64,000 nucleotides of DNA from Accumulibacter sp964420975. GTDB lineage: Bacteria > Pseudomonadota > Gammaproteobacteria > Burkholderiales > Rhodocyclaceae. The notes beneath the pieces are model-generated. The model was not told the DNA's origin, did not search any database, and saw nothing but the letters and a program-made list of their open reading frames with translations. Positions 45,595 to 54,153 of this stretch are shown in pieces (position 1 is the stretch's first letter; each line of letters opens with the position of its first letter). The DNA lies in NCBI GenBank assembly GCA_964420975.1, contig CAYQVH010000012.1, forward strand, positions 1-64,000, in the 5' to 3' direction. The position numbers and the translations under genes are program-made.

Positions 45595-46566
45595 CTAATA
45601 CGTTCTGGCAACGGCGAAGAGGCACAATTCTAGCAGCGAATCCTTGTACTGAGAAGGCGGGACAACGTCGAGCGCTTCCGCCGCCAGCCTGGCTTCGGTT
45701 TCGGCCTTCCGTCGCGCGTAGTCAAGCGCTCCCGTTTCGCGAATCGCCGCCAGCACCTGCGGCAAATCGTCACGACCACCCTCCTCGATCGCACGACGGA
45801 CGCACGCCGCCTGCGCCGCGCTGCCGTGCTGGAGGACGTGGATCAGCGGCAGCGTCGGTTTGCCCTCGGCCAGATCGTCTCCCAGATGCTTGCCGGTTTC
45901 AACCTCGGCGCCCGAATAGTCGAGCACGTCGTCGATCAGCTGAAAAGCCGTACCGAGATGAGCGCCGTAAGTCGCCATGCTGTCCTCGACCACCGGCGAA
46001 CCCCCACCCAGGATCGCTCCCAGTTGCGCGGCGGCCTCGAAAAGCTTCGCCGTCTTGTAGCGGATCACTTGCAGATAGCCCGCTTCGTCGACGTCTGCAT
46101 CGTGACAGTTCATCAACTGCAGCACTTCTCCTTCGGCGATGACGTTGGTGGCGTCCGAAAGAACTCGCATGATGCGCATGTCGTCAACCGCCACCATCAT
46201 CTGGAAGGCGCGCGAATAGAGGAAGTCGCCGACGAGGACGCTGGCCGCGTTGCCAAAAATCGCGTTCGCCGTGTCTCGGCCACGGCGCAGATCAGAGCCA
46301 TCGACCACATCGTCGTGCAACAGCGTCGCCGTGTGGATGAACTCGATCACCGCCGCCAGCTCGTGATGGTGCGTTCCGCGATACTCCAGCGCACCGGCCG
46401 CCAGCAACACCAACGCCGGTCGTAGCCGTTTGCCGCCACTCTGGATGATGTAGTCGGCAACCTGACGAACGAGCGCCACCTCGGAATGCAACCGTCGCCG
46501 AATCACCGTGTCGACGGCTGCCATATCCGGGCCGATCAGGCTATAGAAGCGCTCCCTTCTTTCCAC
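45595..46566 (-). CDS. ispB: Polyprenyl (octaprenyl) diphosphate synthase
   Basis: A 323-residue trans-prenyltransferase making the ubiquinone side chain. It shows the first aspartate-rich motif LLHDDVVDGSDLRRGRDTAN (split: HDDVVD; RRGR), GGKRLRPAL, and the second motif QLIDDVLDYSG. Length and sequence fit octaprenyl synthase of betaproteobacteria; chain length is not provable here. GTG 46566 is used because the segment before DMAAVDTVI is also conserved in family members. It is divergent from rplU. Confidence 0.94.
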   Translation of the reverse strand: MERRERFYSLIGPDMAAVDTVIRRRLHSEVALVRQVADYIIQSGGKRLRPALVLLAAGALEYRGTHHHELAAVIEFIHTATLLHDDVVDGSDLRRGRDTANAIFGNAASVLVGDFLYSRAFQMMVAVDDMRIMRVLSDATNVIAEGEVLQLMNCHDADVDEAGYLQVIRYKTAKLFEAAAQLGAILGGGSPVVEDSMATYGAHLGTAFQLIDDVLDYSGAEVETGKHLGDDLAEGKPTLPLIHVLQHGSAAQAACVRRAIEEGGRDDLPQVLAAIRETGALDYARRKAETEARLAAEALDVVPPSQYKDSLLELCLFAVARTY

Positions 46567-46642
46567 GTGGCACCCTGTGACAAAAACTCCGGGATCTTAG
46601 GCGTCTACGCTTACAGGCGTCAAGCGAAGCGCGGCAAACCCT

Positions 46643-46670
46643 TTGACGTCAAGGCAAATGCGTGTATAGT
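46643..46670 (+). promoter_or_regulatory. Sigma70 promoter of rplU-rpmA
   Basis: TTGACG (46643-46648) and TATAGT (46665-46670) with a 16-base spacer, a near-consensus promoter. It lies 43 bases before the rplU ATG, in the spacer opposite the ispB start, and fits the strong expression expected of ribosomal protein genes. Confidence 0.8.
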
Positions 46671-46713
46671 GCCCGGTTTTTCGTATTACTTCGTTCGTTC
46701 TTTGGAGTCCAAC

Positions 46714-47049
46714 ATGTACGCGGTCATAAAAACCGGGGGCAAGCAATATCGGGTTGTCTGCGGCGAAAAACTGAAAATAGAACAGATACCGGCAGCCGTT
46801 GGCGCAGCAGTCACTCTGGATCAGATTCTCCTCGTCGGCGCGGGTGAAGGGGTAATCCTCGGCACCCCCACGGTCGCCGGGGCGACGGTGACGGCGACGG
46901 TTCTGTCCCACGGCCGGCACGACAAGGTCCGCATCTTCAAGATGCGGCGTCGCAAGCACTACCAGAAACACCAGGGGCATCGGCAAAACTATACCGAGAT
47001 CCGTGTCGAGACCATTTCCGATGGTACGGCAGCGGCTCCATCGGTCTGA
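46714..47049 (+). CDS. rplU: Ribosomal protein L21
   Basis: A 111-residue bL21. It starts MYAVIKTGGKQYRV, the universal L21 N-terminus, and contains the KMRRRKHYQKHQGHRQ rRNA-binding stretch (KMRRRK; GHRQNYTEI). GGAG precedes the ATG; the upstream in-frame extension is not part of the protein. It is first in rplU-rpmA, with rpmA 19 bases downstream. The C-terminal tail after the RVETI segment is slightly longer than in E. coli. Confidence 0.98.
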   Translation: MYAVIKTGGKQYRVVCGEKLKIEQIPAAVGAAVTLDQILLVGAGEGVILGTPTVAGATVTATVLSHGRHDKVRIFKMRRRKHYQKHQGHRQNYTEIRVETISDGTAAAPSV

Positions 47050-47068
47050 TCGGGAAGGAGTCTGACAG

Positions 47069-47332
47069 ATGGCACACAAGAAAGCAGGCGGTAGCGTCCG
47101 CAACGGCCGTGACTCGGAAGCCAAACGACTGGGCGTGAAGCGTTATGGCGGCCAGTGGGTACGCGCCGGGAACATCATCGTTCGCCAGCGGGGCACGGCC
47201 TACCATCCGGGCGAGAATATGGGGATCGGCAATGATCACACGCTGTTTGCCCTGATAGACGGACACGTTCAGTTTGCCGTAAAAGGCCCCATGCGCCGGC
47301 GCACGGTAAGCATCATTCCCGTCGCCTCCTGA
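47069..47332 (+). CDS. rpmA: Ribosomal protein L27
   Basis: An 87-residue bL27 of the large ribosomal subunit, whose N-terminus reaches the peptidyl-transferase centre. MAHKKAGGSVRNGRDS and the GNIIVRQRGTAYHPG stretch are conserved. AAGGAG stands before the ATG. It is the last gene of rplU-rpmA; a terminator follows and obg has separate space. Confidence 0.98.
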   Translation: MAHKKAGGSVRNGRDSEAKRLGVKRYGGQWVRAGNIIVRQRGTAYHPGENMGIGNDHTLFALIDGHVQFAVKGPMRRRTVSIIPVAS

Positions 47333-47367
47333 AACGCGGCATCGGGAGCCGCCTGCCGGCACCCAGC

Positions 47368-47402
47368 AAAAGGCCCTATCCGCGTCGTCGATAGGGCCTT
47401 TT
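47368..47402 (+). terminator. Rho-independent terminator after rpmA
   Basis: A perfect 13-bp stem AAAAGGCCCTATC / GATAGGGCCTTTT with a 9-nt loop, ending in TTTT, 35 bases after the rpmA stop and 54 before obg. Confidence 0.87.
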
Positions 47403-47456
47403 CGTTCCAGGCTCTCCGTCTTTCCTTTTGATGTTCACCGGAAAAAAGCAGTCACC

Positions 47457-48536
47457 ATGAAGTTCATTGATGAGGCGACGATCCTCATCGCCGCCGGTGA
47501 CGGCGGCAACGGCATCGCTTCATTCCGGCGCGACAAGTACGAGCCAGAGGGGGGCCCTGACGGCGGAGACGGCGGTCACGGTGGCGACGTTTACTTCCTC
47601 GCCGACCGCAACGTCAATACGCTCATCGCCTATCGCTACAAGCGTCGCTATCGTGCCCAGCGCGGCGAAAACGGCGGTTCCCGCGACCGTTACGGCAAGT
47701 GCGGTCAAGACCTGACCTTGCGCGTCCCGGTCGGTACGCGGATCTCCGACCACCAGACGCAGCAGGTGCTCGCCGACCTCGACGTCGACGGCAAGAAGCA
47801 TTTGCTCGCGAAAGGCGGTCGTGGCGGCCTCGGCAACGTTCACTTCAAGTCGAGCGTCAATCGCACCCCGCGTCAGTGTACTCGCGGCGACGCCGGAGAG
47901 CAACGCGAACTGCGCCTGGAGTTGCGGCTGCTGGCCGATGTTGGCCTGCTGGGTCTGCCCAACGCAGGAAAGAGCACGTTGCTGCGCGTCGTGTCGGCGG
48001 CACGACCAAAGGTTGCCGACTACCCATTCACGACCCTGCACCCGCACCTCGGCGTCGTCGATACTGGCGACGACACTCCCTTCGTCGTCGCCGACGTCCC
48101 GGGACTGATCGCTGGCGCCGCCCACGGTGTCGGGCTGGGCATCCGATTTCTCAAGCATCTGACGCGCACGCGCCTGCTGCTTCACCTCATTGATCTGTCG
48201 CCATCCGACCCCGAGGCGAACCCGGCCCATGACGCGATGACGGTGCTCGGCGAACTCGCCCAGTACGACCCGGCGTTGGCCGAGAAGCCACGCTGGCTGG
48301 TTTTCAACAAACTCGACTTACTGTCCGAAACCGAGCGCGAACAGCGCATCGCCGACTTCCTGGAAGCGATCGGTTCGCCGCCTTGCCCCACCTTCCGCAT
48401 TAGCGCACTGACCGGTGAGGGCTGCCGTGAGTTGACCTCGCGCTTGCAGGAGGCGCTGGCGCAATTGCCGGGCGCACCACTCGCCCACTCTGGCGACGCA
48501 AAGCGCAGCGACGCCTTCTTCGACGATCCGGACTGA
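47457..48536 (+). CDS. obgE: GTPase Obg/CgtA
   Basis: A 359-residue Obg GTPase involved in large-subunit ribosome assembly and stringent control. The N-terminal glycine-rich Obg fold (1-158; AGDGGNGIASFRR, GGDGGHGGDV) precedes a G domain with G1 GLPNAGKST, G3 DVPGLI, G4 NKLD and G5 ISALTGEG, and ends in a short acidic tail. Length fits the shorter betaproteobacterial form. The next gene, proB, starts one base after its stop region. Confidence 0.97.
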   Translation: MKFIDEATILIAAGDGGNGIASFRRDKYEPEGGPDGGDGGHGGDVYFLADRNVNTLIAYRYKRRYRAQRGENGGSRDRYGKCGQDLTLRVPVGTRISDHQTQQVLADLDVDGKKHLLAKGGRGGLGNVHFKSSVNRTPRQCTRGDAGEQRELRLELRLLADVGLLGLPNAGKSTLLRVVSAARPKVADYPFTTLHPHLGVVDTGDDTPFVVADVPGLIAGAAHGVGLGIRFLKHLTRTRLLLHLIDLSPSDPEANPAHDAMTVLGELAQYDPALAEKPRWLVFNKLDLLSETEREQRIADFLEAIGSPPCPTFRISALTGEGCRELTSRLQEALAQLPGAPLAHSGDAKRSDAFFDDPD

Positions 48537-48537
48537 C

Positions 48538-49656
48538 ATGGCGATTACCCGCGTCGCCACCGCCCGCCGGCTGGTTGTCAAAGTCGGTTCGGCGCTGGTC
48601 ACTAACAACGGTGAGGGGCTCGACGCTGTCGCCATTGGTGAGTGGGCGCGACAGATTGCAGCGTTGCATCAAACCGGACGGCAGGTGATCCTGGTCTCCT
48701 CCGGGGCCATCGCGTGTGGCATGCAACGTCTCGAGTGGCCGAAGCGACCGCACGCGGTGCACGAACTGCAGGCCGCCGCCGCAGTCGGACAGATGGGTCT
48801 GGCGCAGGCATACGAAAGTGCGTTTGCGCGTTATCGACTGCATACGGCGCAAATCCTGCTCACTCACGACGACCTTGCCGACCGCAAGCGCTACCTCAAC
48901 GCGCGCTCGACCCTGAGTACGCTGCTTGGCCTCGGAGTCGTGCCAATCATCAACGAGAACGACACGGTTGTCACCGACGAAATCAAGTTCGGCGACAACG
49001 ATACGCTTGGCGCCCTGGTTGCCAATCTGGTTGAAGCCGACTGCCTGATCATCCTCACCGACCAGGAGGGGTTGTTCACGGCTGACCCGCGCAAGGACCC
49101 GCAGGCGACGCTGGTCAGGAAGGCACGCGCCGGCCTTCCCGAACTCGAGGCGATGGCTGGCAGCAGCGGAACACCGCTGGGAAAGGGCGGCATGATCACC
49201 AAAGTGATCGCCGCCAAACGCGCCGCGCGAAGTGGAGCGCACACCGCGATTGCCAGTGGCCGGGAAAAGGACGTCATGTTGCGGCTGGCGCGCGGCGAAC
49301 CCCTCGGCACCCTGCTCGTCTCCGAGACGCCAGCCCTCGCCGCGCGCAAGCAGTGGCTCGCCGATCACCTCCAGCTCAACGGCCGGTTGACGCTCGACAG
49401 CGGCGCCATCGGCGCGCTGCGCCAGGGAAAGAGCCTGCTGCCGATCGGCGTCCTCGCCGTGCAAGGCGACTTCGAGCGTGGAGCGGCCGTTGCCTGCGTC
49501 GCTGAAACCGGACTAGAAGTCGCTCGTGGGCTGGCCAACTACGGCAGCAGCGACGCACGCCGCATAGCGCGCCGTGCCAGCCAGGAAATAGAAGAAATCC
49601 TCGGCTACATCGATGAGCCGGAACTGATTCATCGTGACAACCTGATCCTCAGCTAA
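48538..49656 (+). CDS. proB: Glutamate 5-kinase
   Basis: A 372-residue kinase for the first step of proline synthesis. The amino acid kinase domain (1-255; VVKVGSALVTN, VSSGAIACGM, INENDTVVTDE, GTGMGTK-like STPLGKGGM in this copy reading SGTPLGKGGMITK) is followed by a C-terminal PUA domain (about 275-372). Its order after obg is common in betaproteobacteria and obg-proB look co-transcribed. Confidence 0.96.
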   Translation: MAITRVATARRLVVKVGSALVTNNGEGLDAVAIGEWARQIAALHQTGRQVILVSSGAIACGMQRLEWPKRPHAVHELQAAAAVGQMGLAQAYESAFARYRLHTAQILLTHDDLADRKRYLNARSTLSTLLGLGVVPIINENDTVVTDEIKFGDNDTLGALVANLVEADCLIILTDQEGLFTADPRKDPQATLVRKARAGLPELEAMAGSSGTPLGKGGMITKVIAAKRAARSGAHTAIASGREKDVMLRLARGEPLGTLLVSETPALAARKQWLADHLQLNGRLTLDSGAIGALRQGKSLLPIGVLAVQGDFERGAAVACVAETGLEVARGLANYGSSDARRIARRASQEIEEILGYIDEPELIHRDNLILS

Positions 49657-49663
49657 CCTCGGT

Positions 49664-50374
49664 ATGAACAACGATCGCCGGCAGGGCATTCATCTTTCCT
49701 TCTCCGACAAGTACACCAACGAACATTCGCGCGAGTACTTCGAAAAGCACGAGCGGAAGAAGCTTTCCGATCGTTTCGAACACCGTATGGCCGCCCGCGC
49801 CCTGGCGCTCGCCGGCAACCCGGCGTCGGTCCTCGACCTGCCGTGTGGAACCGGCCGCTTCTGGTCGCTGCTGGCTGGCGACCCACAGCGCGAGCTGATC
49901 GCCGCGGACTACAGCCAGGCGATGCTCGAGGTCGCGGCACGCGTGCGCCCGCCCCAAATCGTCAAGCGTTTCCGCCTGCTGCAGTGCTCGGCGTTTGCGA
50001 TCACCCTGCCCGACGACAGCGTCGACTGCGTGTTTTCGATTCGCCTCATGCACCACATCGGCGAGTCGGCGAATCGCCTCGCGATGCTTAAGGAGTTCCG
50101 TCGCGTCACCCGGGATAGCGTCGTCGTCTCGCTCTGGGTCGATGGCAACTACAAGGCGTGGCGTCGCCGCAAGCTGGAGGCCAGGCGGCGACACGCCGGC
50201 GAGAAGAGCGATAACCGTTTCGTCGTGCCGAGCGCGCAATTCGAACAGGAGTGTCGCGACACCGGCTTCGTCATTGTCGGCCACGTCGATTTCCTACCCC
50301 GCCTCTTCATGTGGCGCGCCTATGTTCTGCGCAAGAAACCGGCTAACGACGCTTGCCGCCTGGGTTTTGAGTGA
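49664..50374 (+). CDS. Class I SAM-dependent methyltransferase
   Basis: A 236-residue methyltransferase. SAM-binding motif I VLDLPCGTGRFW near residue 50, acidic motif II IAADYS near 76, and motif IV VFSIRLMHHI near 125. Substrate is unknown; it resembles uncharacterised methyltransferases found beside InaA-like kinases. It starts eight bases after proB and ends eleven bases before the InaA-like gene, so the three are probably one operon. The C-terminus RLFMWRAYVLRK is conserved in similar proteins as I recall. Confidence 0.82.
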   Translation: MNNDRRQGIHLSFSDKYTNEHSREYFEKHERKKLSDRFEHRMAARALALAGNPASVLDLPCGTGRFWSLLAGDPQRELIAADYSQAMLEVAARVRPPQIVKRFRLLQCSAFAITLPDDSVDCVFSIRLMHHIGESANRLAMLKEFRRVTRDSVVVSLWVDGNYKAWRRRKLEARRRHAGEKSDNRFVVPSAQFEQECRDTGFVIVGHVDFLPRLFMWRAYVLRKKPANDACRLGFE

Positions 50375-50384
50375 CGCGAACGTA

Positions 50385-51116
50385 ATGGCTGCCGACCATT
50401 TCGCCGACGCGGCGGCGCGTCGTCAGCTGCAAGCGAGCGGTTTCAGCGACTTCGACGCGCTGTGGGCGCTGCCCGCGACCTGGCACGAGGAACCCAATCA
50501 GCGTCGAGGCGGCTGGAGTGGTGTCAGCCGCCACGTTCTGGCCGACGGCACGGCCGTTTTCGTCAAACGCCAGGAAAATCACCTCTGCCGAACGCCGCGC
50601 CATTTCTTACGCGGTGTGCCGACCTGTTATCGCGAGTACCGGAACATCCGCCGCCTGCAGCATTGTGGCGTCGCAGCGGTCGAGGCGCTTTACTACGGTG
50701 ACCGCCGGCTTCCGGGGAAGTGGCAAGCGGTACTCGTCACCCGCGCACTCGACGATTTTCTCAGCCTCGACGAATGGAACGCCGGCGATCCGGCGGGCGA
50801 GTCATCGCAGCGGGGATCCGTGATTGCCGCGATCGCTCACGCCTGTGCCCGCCTGCACCATCAGCGTCTGCAGCACAGCTGCCTTTACGGGAAACACGTT
50901 TTCGTCAGGCGCCTGCAGCCCGGCGCCTGCTATCAGGAAAGCGACGTCCGCTTCATTGATCTCGAAAAGCTGCGACGCGGCATCAGTCGCGAACGCGTCG
51001 CCGGCCATGATATCGACCAACTGATGCGTCACAGTGAAGGCTGGAAAGCCGAGGACCGCCGCGCTTTCCTCGTCGCTTACCAAGAGCGGCGGCGAGCGCT
51101 TCGAGACTCGCGCTAG
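50385..51116 (+). CDS. InaA/lipopolysaccharide kinase-like family protein
   Basis: A 243-residue eukaryotic-like kinase-fold protein of the Kdo/WaaP/InaA group. Seen: VFVKRQENHL (ATP-anchoring Lys), REYRNIRRLQHCGV, ACARLHHQRLQHSCLYGKHVF with the catalytic-loop His, and FIDLEKLRRG where the Asp replaces DFG, as in WaaP/KdkA. It may phosphorylate a surface sugar such as lipid A core. It lacks an obvious membrane helix. It is convergent to the carbamoyltransferase gene with six bases between stops. Confidence 0.85.
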   Translation: MAADHFADAAARRQLQASGFSDFDALWALPATWHEEPNQRRGGWSGVSRHVLADGTAVFVKRQENHLCRTPRHFLRGVPTCYREYRNIRRLQHCGVAAVEALYYGDRRLPGKWQAVLVTRALDDFLSLDEWNAGDPAGESSQRGSVIAAIAHACARLHHQRLQHSCLYGKHVFVRRLQPGACYQESDVRFIDLEKLRRGISRERVAGHDIDQLMRHSEGWKAEDRRAFLVAYQERRRALRDSR

Positions 51117-51122
51117 ACGGGC

Positions 51123-52958
51123 TCAATCGAGCGCAAACTTCCCTTCGTAACGCTCCTTGAGCGCCGGGTTCTGGTCGTCCTTGCGCAGAAAGCAGTTGCC
51201 AACCGCCAGCGCGTCGATTTCCGTGCCCATGAAGCAGCGGAAGGCGTCCTCCGGCGTACAGACGATGGGTTCGCCGCGAACATTGAAGCTGGTATTGACG
51301 ACTACCGGACAATCCGTCAGCCGTTTGAAGCGCTCGATGACCGCATGGAAGCGAGGATTCGTCTCACGATGGACGGTCTGGATGCGCGCCGAGTAGTCTA
51401 CGTGGGTGACCGCTGGTATCGACGAGCGCGGGACGTTGAGCTTGTCAATTCCGAACAGCCGTTGCTGGTCGGCGCTCATCGCGATCCGGTGGCGGTCGAG
51501 AACGTCGGCGACAAACAACATGTACGGACTGTCCTCGTCAAGATCAAACCAATCGCTGACGTCCTCGCGCAGAACGGCTGGCGCAAAGGGACGGAACGAC
51601 TCGCGGTATTTCACCTTGAGGTTCAGCAACTTCTGCATCGTCGGCGAGCGCGCGTCACCGAGAATCGAGCGCCCCCCCAACGCGCGTGGGCCGAACTCCA
51701 TTCGCCCCTGATGCCAGCCGAGCGCCAAACCTTGCGCCAACGCCGCGGCACAGCGATCGACGATCTCTTCATCGCTCAGCACCTCAAAGCGCGCGCCGAT
51801 CGCCTGCAGGCGGGCGACAATGTCGGCCGTGTCGTGACCCGGACCGAGGTACGATCCCTGCATTCGGTCGCGCCCCGAGTCGACCGGTCGCGGCTGGCGA
51901 TGGTAGAGATGCGCGGCAACCAGGGCCGCGCCCAGCGCCCCTCCGGCGTCACCGGCCGCTGGCTGCAGCCACACGCGCTCGAAGCTGTGTTGCCGCAACA
52001 ACTTCCCATTGGCAACACAATTGAGCGCCACCCCTCCCGCCAAACAGAGATTCCTTTCTCCGGTCTCCCGAGCAATGGCGCGCGCGAGCTTGAGAACAAC
52101 CTCTTCGGTCACCTGCTGGACCGACGCGGCGAGATCCATCTCCCGCTGCCCAAGGGCCGCATCCGGCTTGCGAGGCGGACCCCCGAAGAGCTCATCGAAG
52201 CGTCGGTTGGTCATCGTCAGGCCCGTACAGTAGTCGAAGTAATCGAGGTTGAGGCGGAAACTACCGTCGTCCTTGACGTCGATCAGATGCTCGCGGATCA
52301 GGGCCGCGTACTTCGGCTCGCCGTACGGTGCCAGCCCCATCACCTTGTATTCGCCGGAATTGACCTTGAAACCCGTATAGTAAGTAAAGGCGGAGTACAG
52401 CAGGCCCAGTGAGTGCGGAAAGTGGATCTCGCGCACGACCTGCAGGTCGCTCCCCTTGCCAATCGCCAACGAGGTCGTCGTCCACTCGCCGACACCGTCC
52501 ATGGTGAGCACGGCGGCGCGTTCGAAAGGCGAGGGAAAGAACGCGCTCGCCGCGTGACTCAGGTGGTGCTCGGAAAAAAGCAGACGCGCCGCCCAGTCGA
52601 CGTTCGCGTCAAGACGCGACAGCTCCTTGATCAGCAGGCTCTTCTGAAAAAGCTTTTCTTTCAGCCACAGCGGCAGAGCTTGGCGAAACGACTTGAATCC
52701 GCGCGGCGCGAAGGCGAGATAGGTCTCCAGCAGGCGCTCGAATTTGAGAAAAGGCTTGTCGTAAAAGGCTACCAGGTCGAGGTCTGCGGGTCGCAGGCCA
52801 GCAATCGCCAAACATTCACGCGCCGCATTGAACGGGAAAGCCGGGTCGTGCTTGAGGCGCGTAAACCGCTCCTCCTGCGCCGCAGCGACGATCTCCCCGT
52901 CGCTGACGAGCGCTGCCGCCGCGTCGTGGTAATAGGCCGAAAGGCCCAGGATGCGCAT
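51123..52958 (-). CDS. Carbamoyltransferase (NodU/CmcH/SxtI family)
   Basis: A 611-residue O-carbamoyltransferase. The N-terminal Kae1-like domain has LGLSAYYHDAAAAL, SEHHLSHAASAF (metal-binding HxxxH) and LTMDGVGEW; the C-terminal YrdC-like part has VNTSFNVRGEPIV and EDAFRCF. It transfers carbamoyl from carbamoyl phosphate via carbamoyl-AMP to an alcohol. The acceptor is unknown. It is the last gene after sxtJ-like and DUF5989 genes, with four bases between it and the 49-residue gene, so the three are surely one operon. Confidence 0.93.
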   Translation of the reverse strand: MRILGLSAYYHDAAAALVSDGEIVAAAQEERFTRLKHDPAFPFNAARECLAIAGLRPADLDLVAFYDKPFLKFERLLETYLAFAPRGFKSFRQALPLWLKEKLFQKSLLIKELSRLDANVDWAARLLFSEHHLSHAASAFFPSPFERAAVLTMDGVGEWTTTSLAIGKGSDLQVVREIHFPHSLGLLYSAFTYYTGFKVNSGEYKVMGLAPYGEPKYAALIREHLIDVKDDGSFRLNLDYFDYCTGLTMTNRRFDELFGGPPRKPDAALGQREMDLAASVQQVTEEVVLKLARAIARETGERNLCLAGGVALNCVANGKLLRQHSFERVWLQPAAGDAGGALGAALVAAHLYHRQPRPVDSGRDRMQGSYLGPGHDTADIVARLQAIGARFEVLSDEEIVDRCAAALAQGLALGWHQGRMEFGPRALGGRSILGDARSPTMQKLLNLKVKYRESFRPFAPAVLREDVSDWFDLDEDSPYMLFVADVLDRHRIAMSADQQRLFGIDKLNVPRSSIPAVTHVDYSARIQTVHRETNPRFHAVIERFKRLTDCPVVVNTSFNVRGEPIVCTPEDAFRCFMGTEIDALAVGNCFLRKDDQNPALKERYEGKFALD

Positions 52959-52961
52959 GCC

Positions 52962-53111
52962 TCAGAACAAGGTATAGATGAATGGAGCAACCACCGAGCC
53001 CTGCGCCAGTACGAGCAGGCCGCCGAGCAGCACCATGATGAGAATGATCGGCAGCAACCAGAACTTCTTGCGCACCTTGAGAAACTGCCACAACTCGACG
53101 AGGAATCCCAT
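52962..53111 (-). CDS. DUF5989 family small membrane protein (SxtK-like)
   Basis: A 49-residue protein beginning MGFLVELWQFLKVRKKFW and continuing into one transmembrane helix (LLPIILIMVLLGGLLVLAQ) and a short tail to Phe. It matches my recollection of DUF5989, the tiny partner of SxtJ-type proteins. GAGAGG precedes the ATG at 53111. It is flanked by sxtJ-like (11 bases) and carbamoyltransferase (three bases) genes on the same strand and is easily missed because of its size. Function unknown; an anchor for the carbamoyltransferase is inference. Confidence 0.85.
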   Translation of the reverse strand: MGFLVELWQFLKVRKKFWLLPIILIMVLLGGLLVLAQGSVVAPFIYTLF

Positions 53112-53122
53112 CTTGCCGCCTC

Positions 53123-53518
53123 TCAGAACTGGTTGCGCAAACCGTCGGGATCGGGGCCCGGCGGATCACGGTTTAGCCAATAGCTTGTCGCCTGGGGATC
53201 GGCGCGCCGCTGCATGAGATCACGGCCGGCGAGACGCATGCCCCAGGCAATCGGCGTAAACAGGCCAAAGAAAATGAACCCCAGGAGCACGGGCGAAACA
53301 ATTCGGTGCAACCAATCGGCGAGCTTCATCCACCCCCGGTTGAACGGCGCCAACCAGGCCGGAACAAGCAGCGCCACCAACAGGGTCAGTCCGGCCGCAG
53401 CAAACAACCCCTGCCCTCCGGCGACTCCCCGCCACCAGCAGTAGCCGCCCGCGAGGGAAAAAACAAAAACAAACAAGAAACCAAAAGAACGATTCGAGGG
53501 CAGGCTTGCAGGCGGCAT
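53123..53518 (-). CDS. SxtJ family membrane protein
   Basis: A 131-residue membrane protein with about three transmembrane helices and the conserved start LPSNRSFGFLF. Family name and the link to sxtJ of saxitoxin clusters are from memory of that cluster (sxtI carbamoyltransferase, sxtJ, sxtK). First gene of the operon with DUF5989 and the carbamoyltransferase. C-terminal tail ends near LNRDPPGPDPDG. Function unknown. Confidence 0.85.
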   Translation of the reverse strand: MPPASLPSNRSFGFLFVFVFSLAGGYCWWRGVAGGQGLFAAAGLTLLVALLVPAWLAPFNRGWMKLADWLHRIVSPVLLGFIFFGLFTPIAWGMRLAGRDLMQRRADPQATSYWLNRDPPGPDPDGLRNQF

Positions 53519-53587
53519 CGGGAGACAGCGGTTAAAGAGAGGATCGGCGCCCGAGTATCCGTTGCGCGGTTGACCCTGTCAACGACT

Positions 53588-54153
53588 AGCCTTGTCCAAA
53601 GTGGTATGAGCCTGAATCGGGTCGATCCCTTTGGGCTTAGCAAGCAGGAAGCGGCGCCGCTTGCTTGCACCATGTGAGATGGAGTGCTCAATGGGGTTAA
53701 GGGCTGGTGGAACACTTCCGTGGCTGCGGCGCAGAGCGAAAGCTTCTCAGACCGGATAATGAGGGGACTGCAAGGCCTCAACCCCGAAGTCGGGGTGGGG
53801 GTTACAGCCAGTATCAAGGCCATCGAGGGTATCGTCGGGGTAGAATCAGCGGCCGCAAAGGAAGCAGGCTCAATTTGGTCTGCTAGCAAGAGCAAGTCGG
53901 CTGTCGAGAATGCACTCGGGCACTGGAACAAGCGCAAAGGCGAGTTCCCCGAGTTGGCTAACTCGAAACAGTATGTGGAAGCGGCGTACTCGCTCGCAGC
54001 GAAGCCGCCGGCCGACGCATTGATCAAGTCACGCGGTGCAGACACGCTGATTTACGACAAGGCGTCGAACACGTTCCTGGTAAGGGGGCCGATGGTGCAC
54101 CGCGCACGATGTTTAGGCCGAAGGACGGCTTTGACTATTTCAACAGGCAATGA
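53588..54153 (+). pseudogene. Orphan Rhs-type toxin C-terminal tip, interrupted
   Basis: In one frame lie NRVDPFGLSKQEAAPLACT (the end of an Rhs core), a TGA at 53675, and then a toxin-like domain: LNGVKGWWNT, HWNKRKGEFPELANSKQYVE, DTLIYDKASNTFLV. The frame is lost at the G-run 54084-54088; adding one base would continue DGAPRTMFRPKDGFDYFNRQ to a TGA at 54151. The TGA at 53675 blocks any product that includes the core, although a start such as 53684 could still make a frameshifted tip. This looks like an Rhs toxin tip displaced with its immunity gene. I cannot name the nuclease or other activity. Confidence 0.7.

Noticed and set aside
53306..53677. Frame that starts inside the sxtJ-like gene and ends with NRVDPFGL...
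   Set aside because: Only the last part is Rhs-like; the upstream half is antisense to sxtJ, so it is annotated as part of the toxin-tip remnant only.
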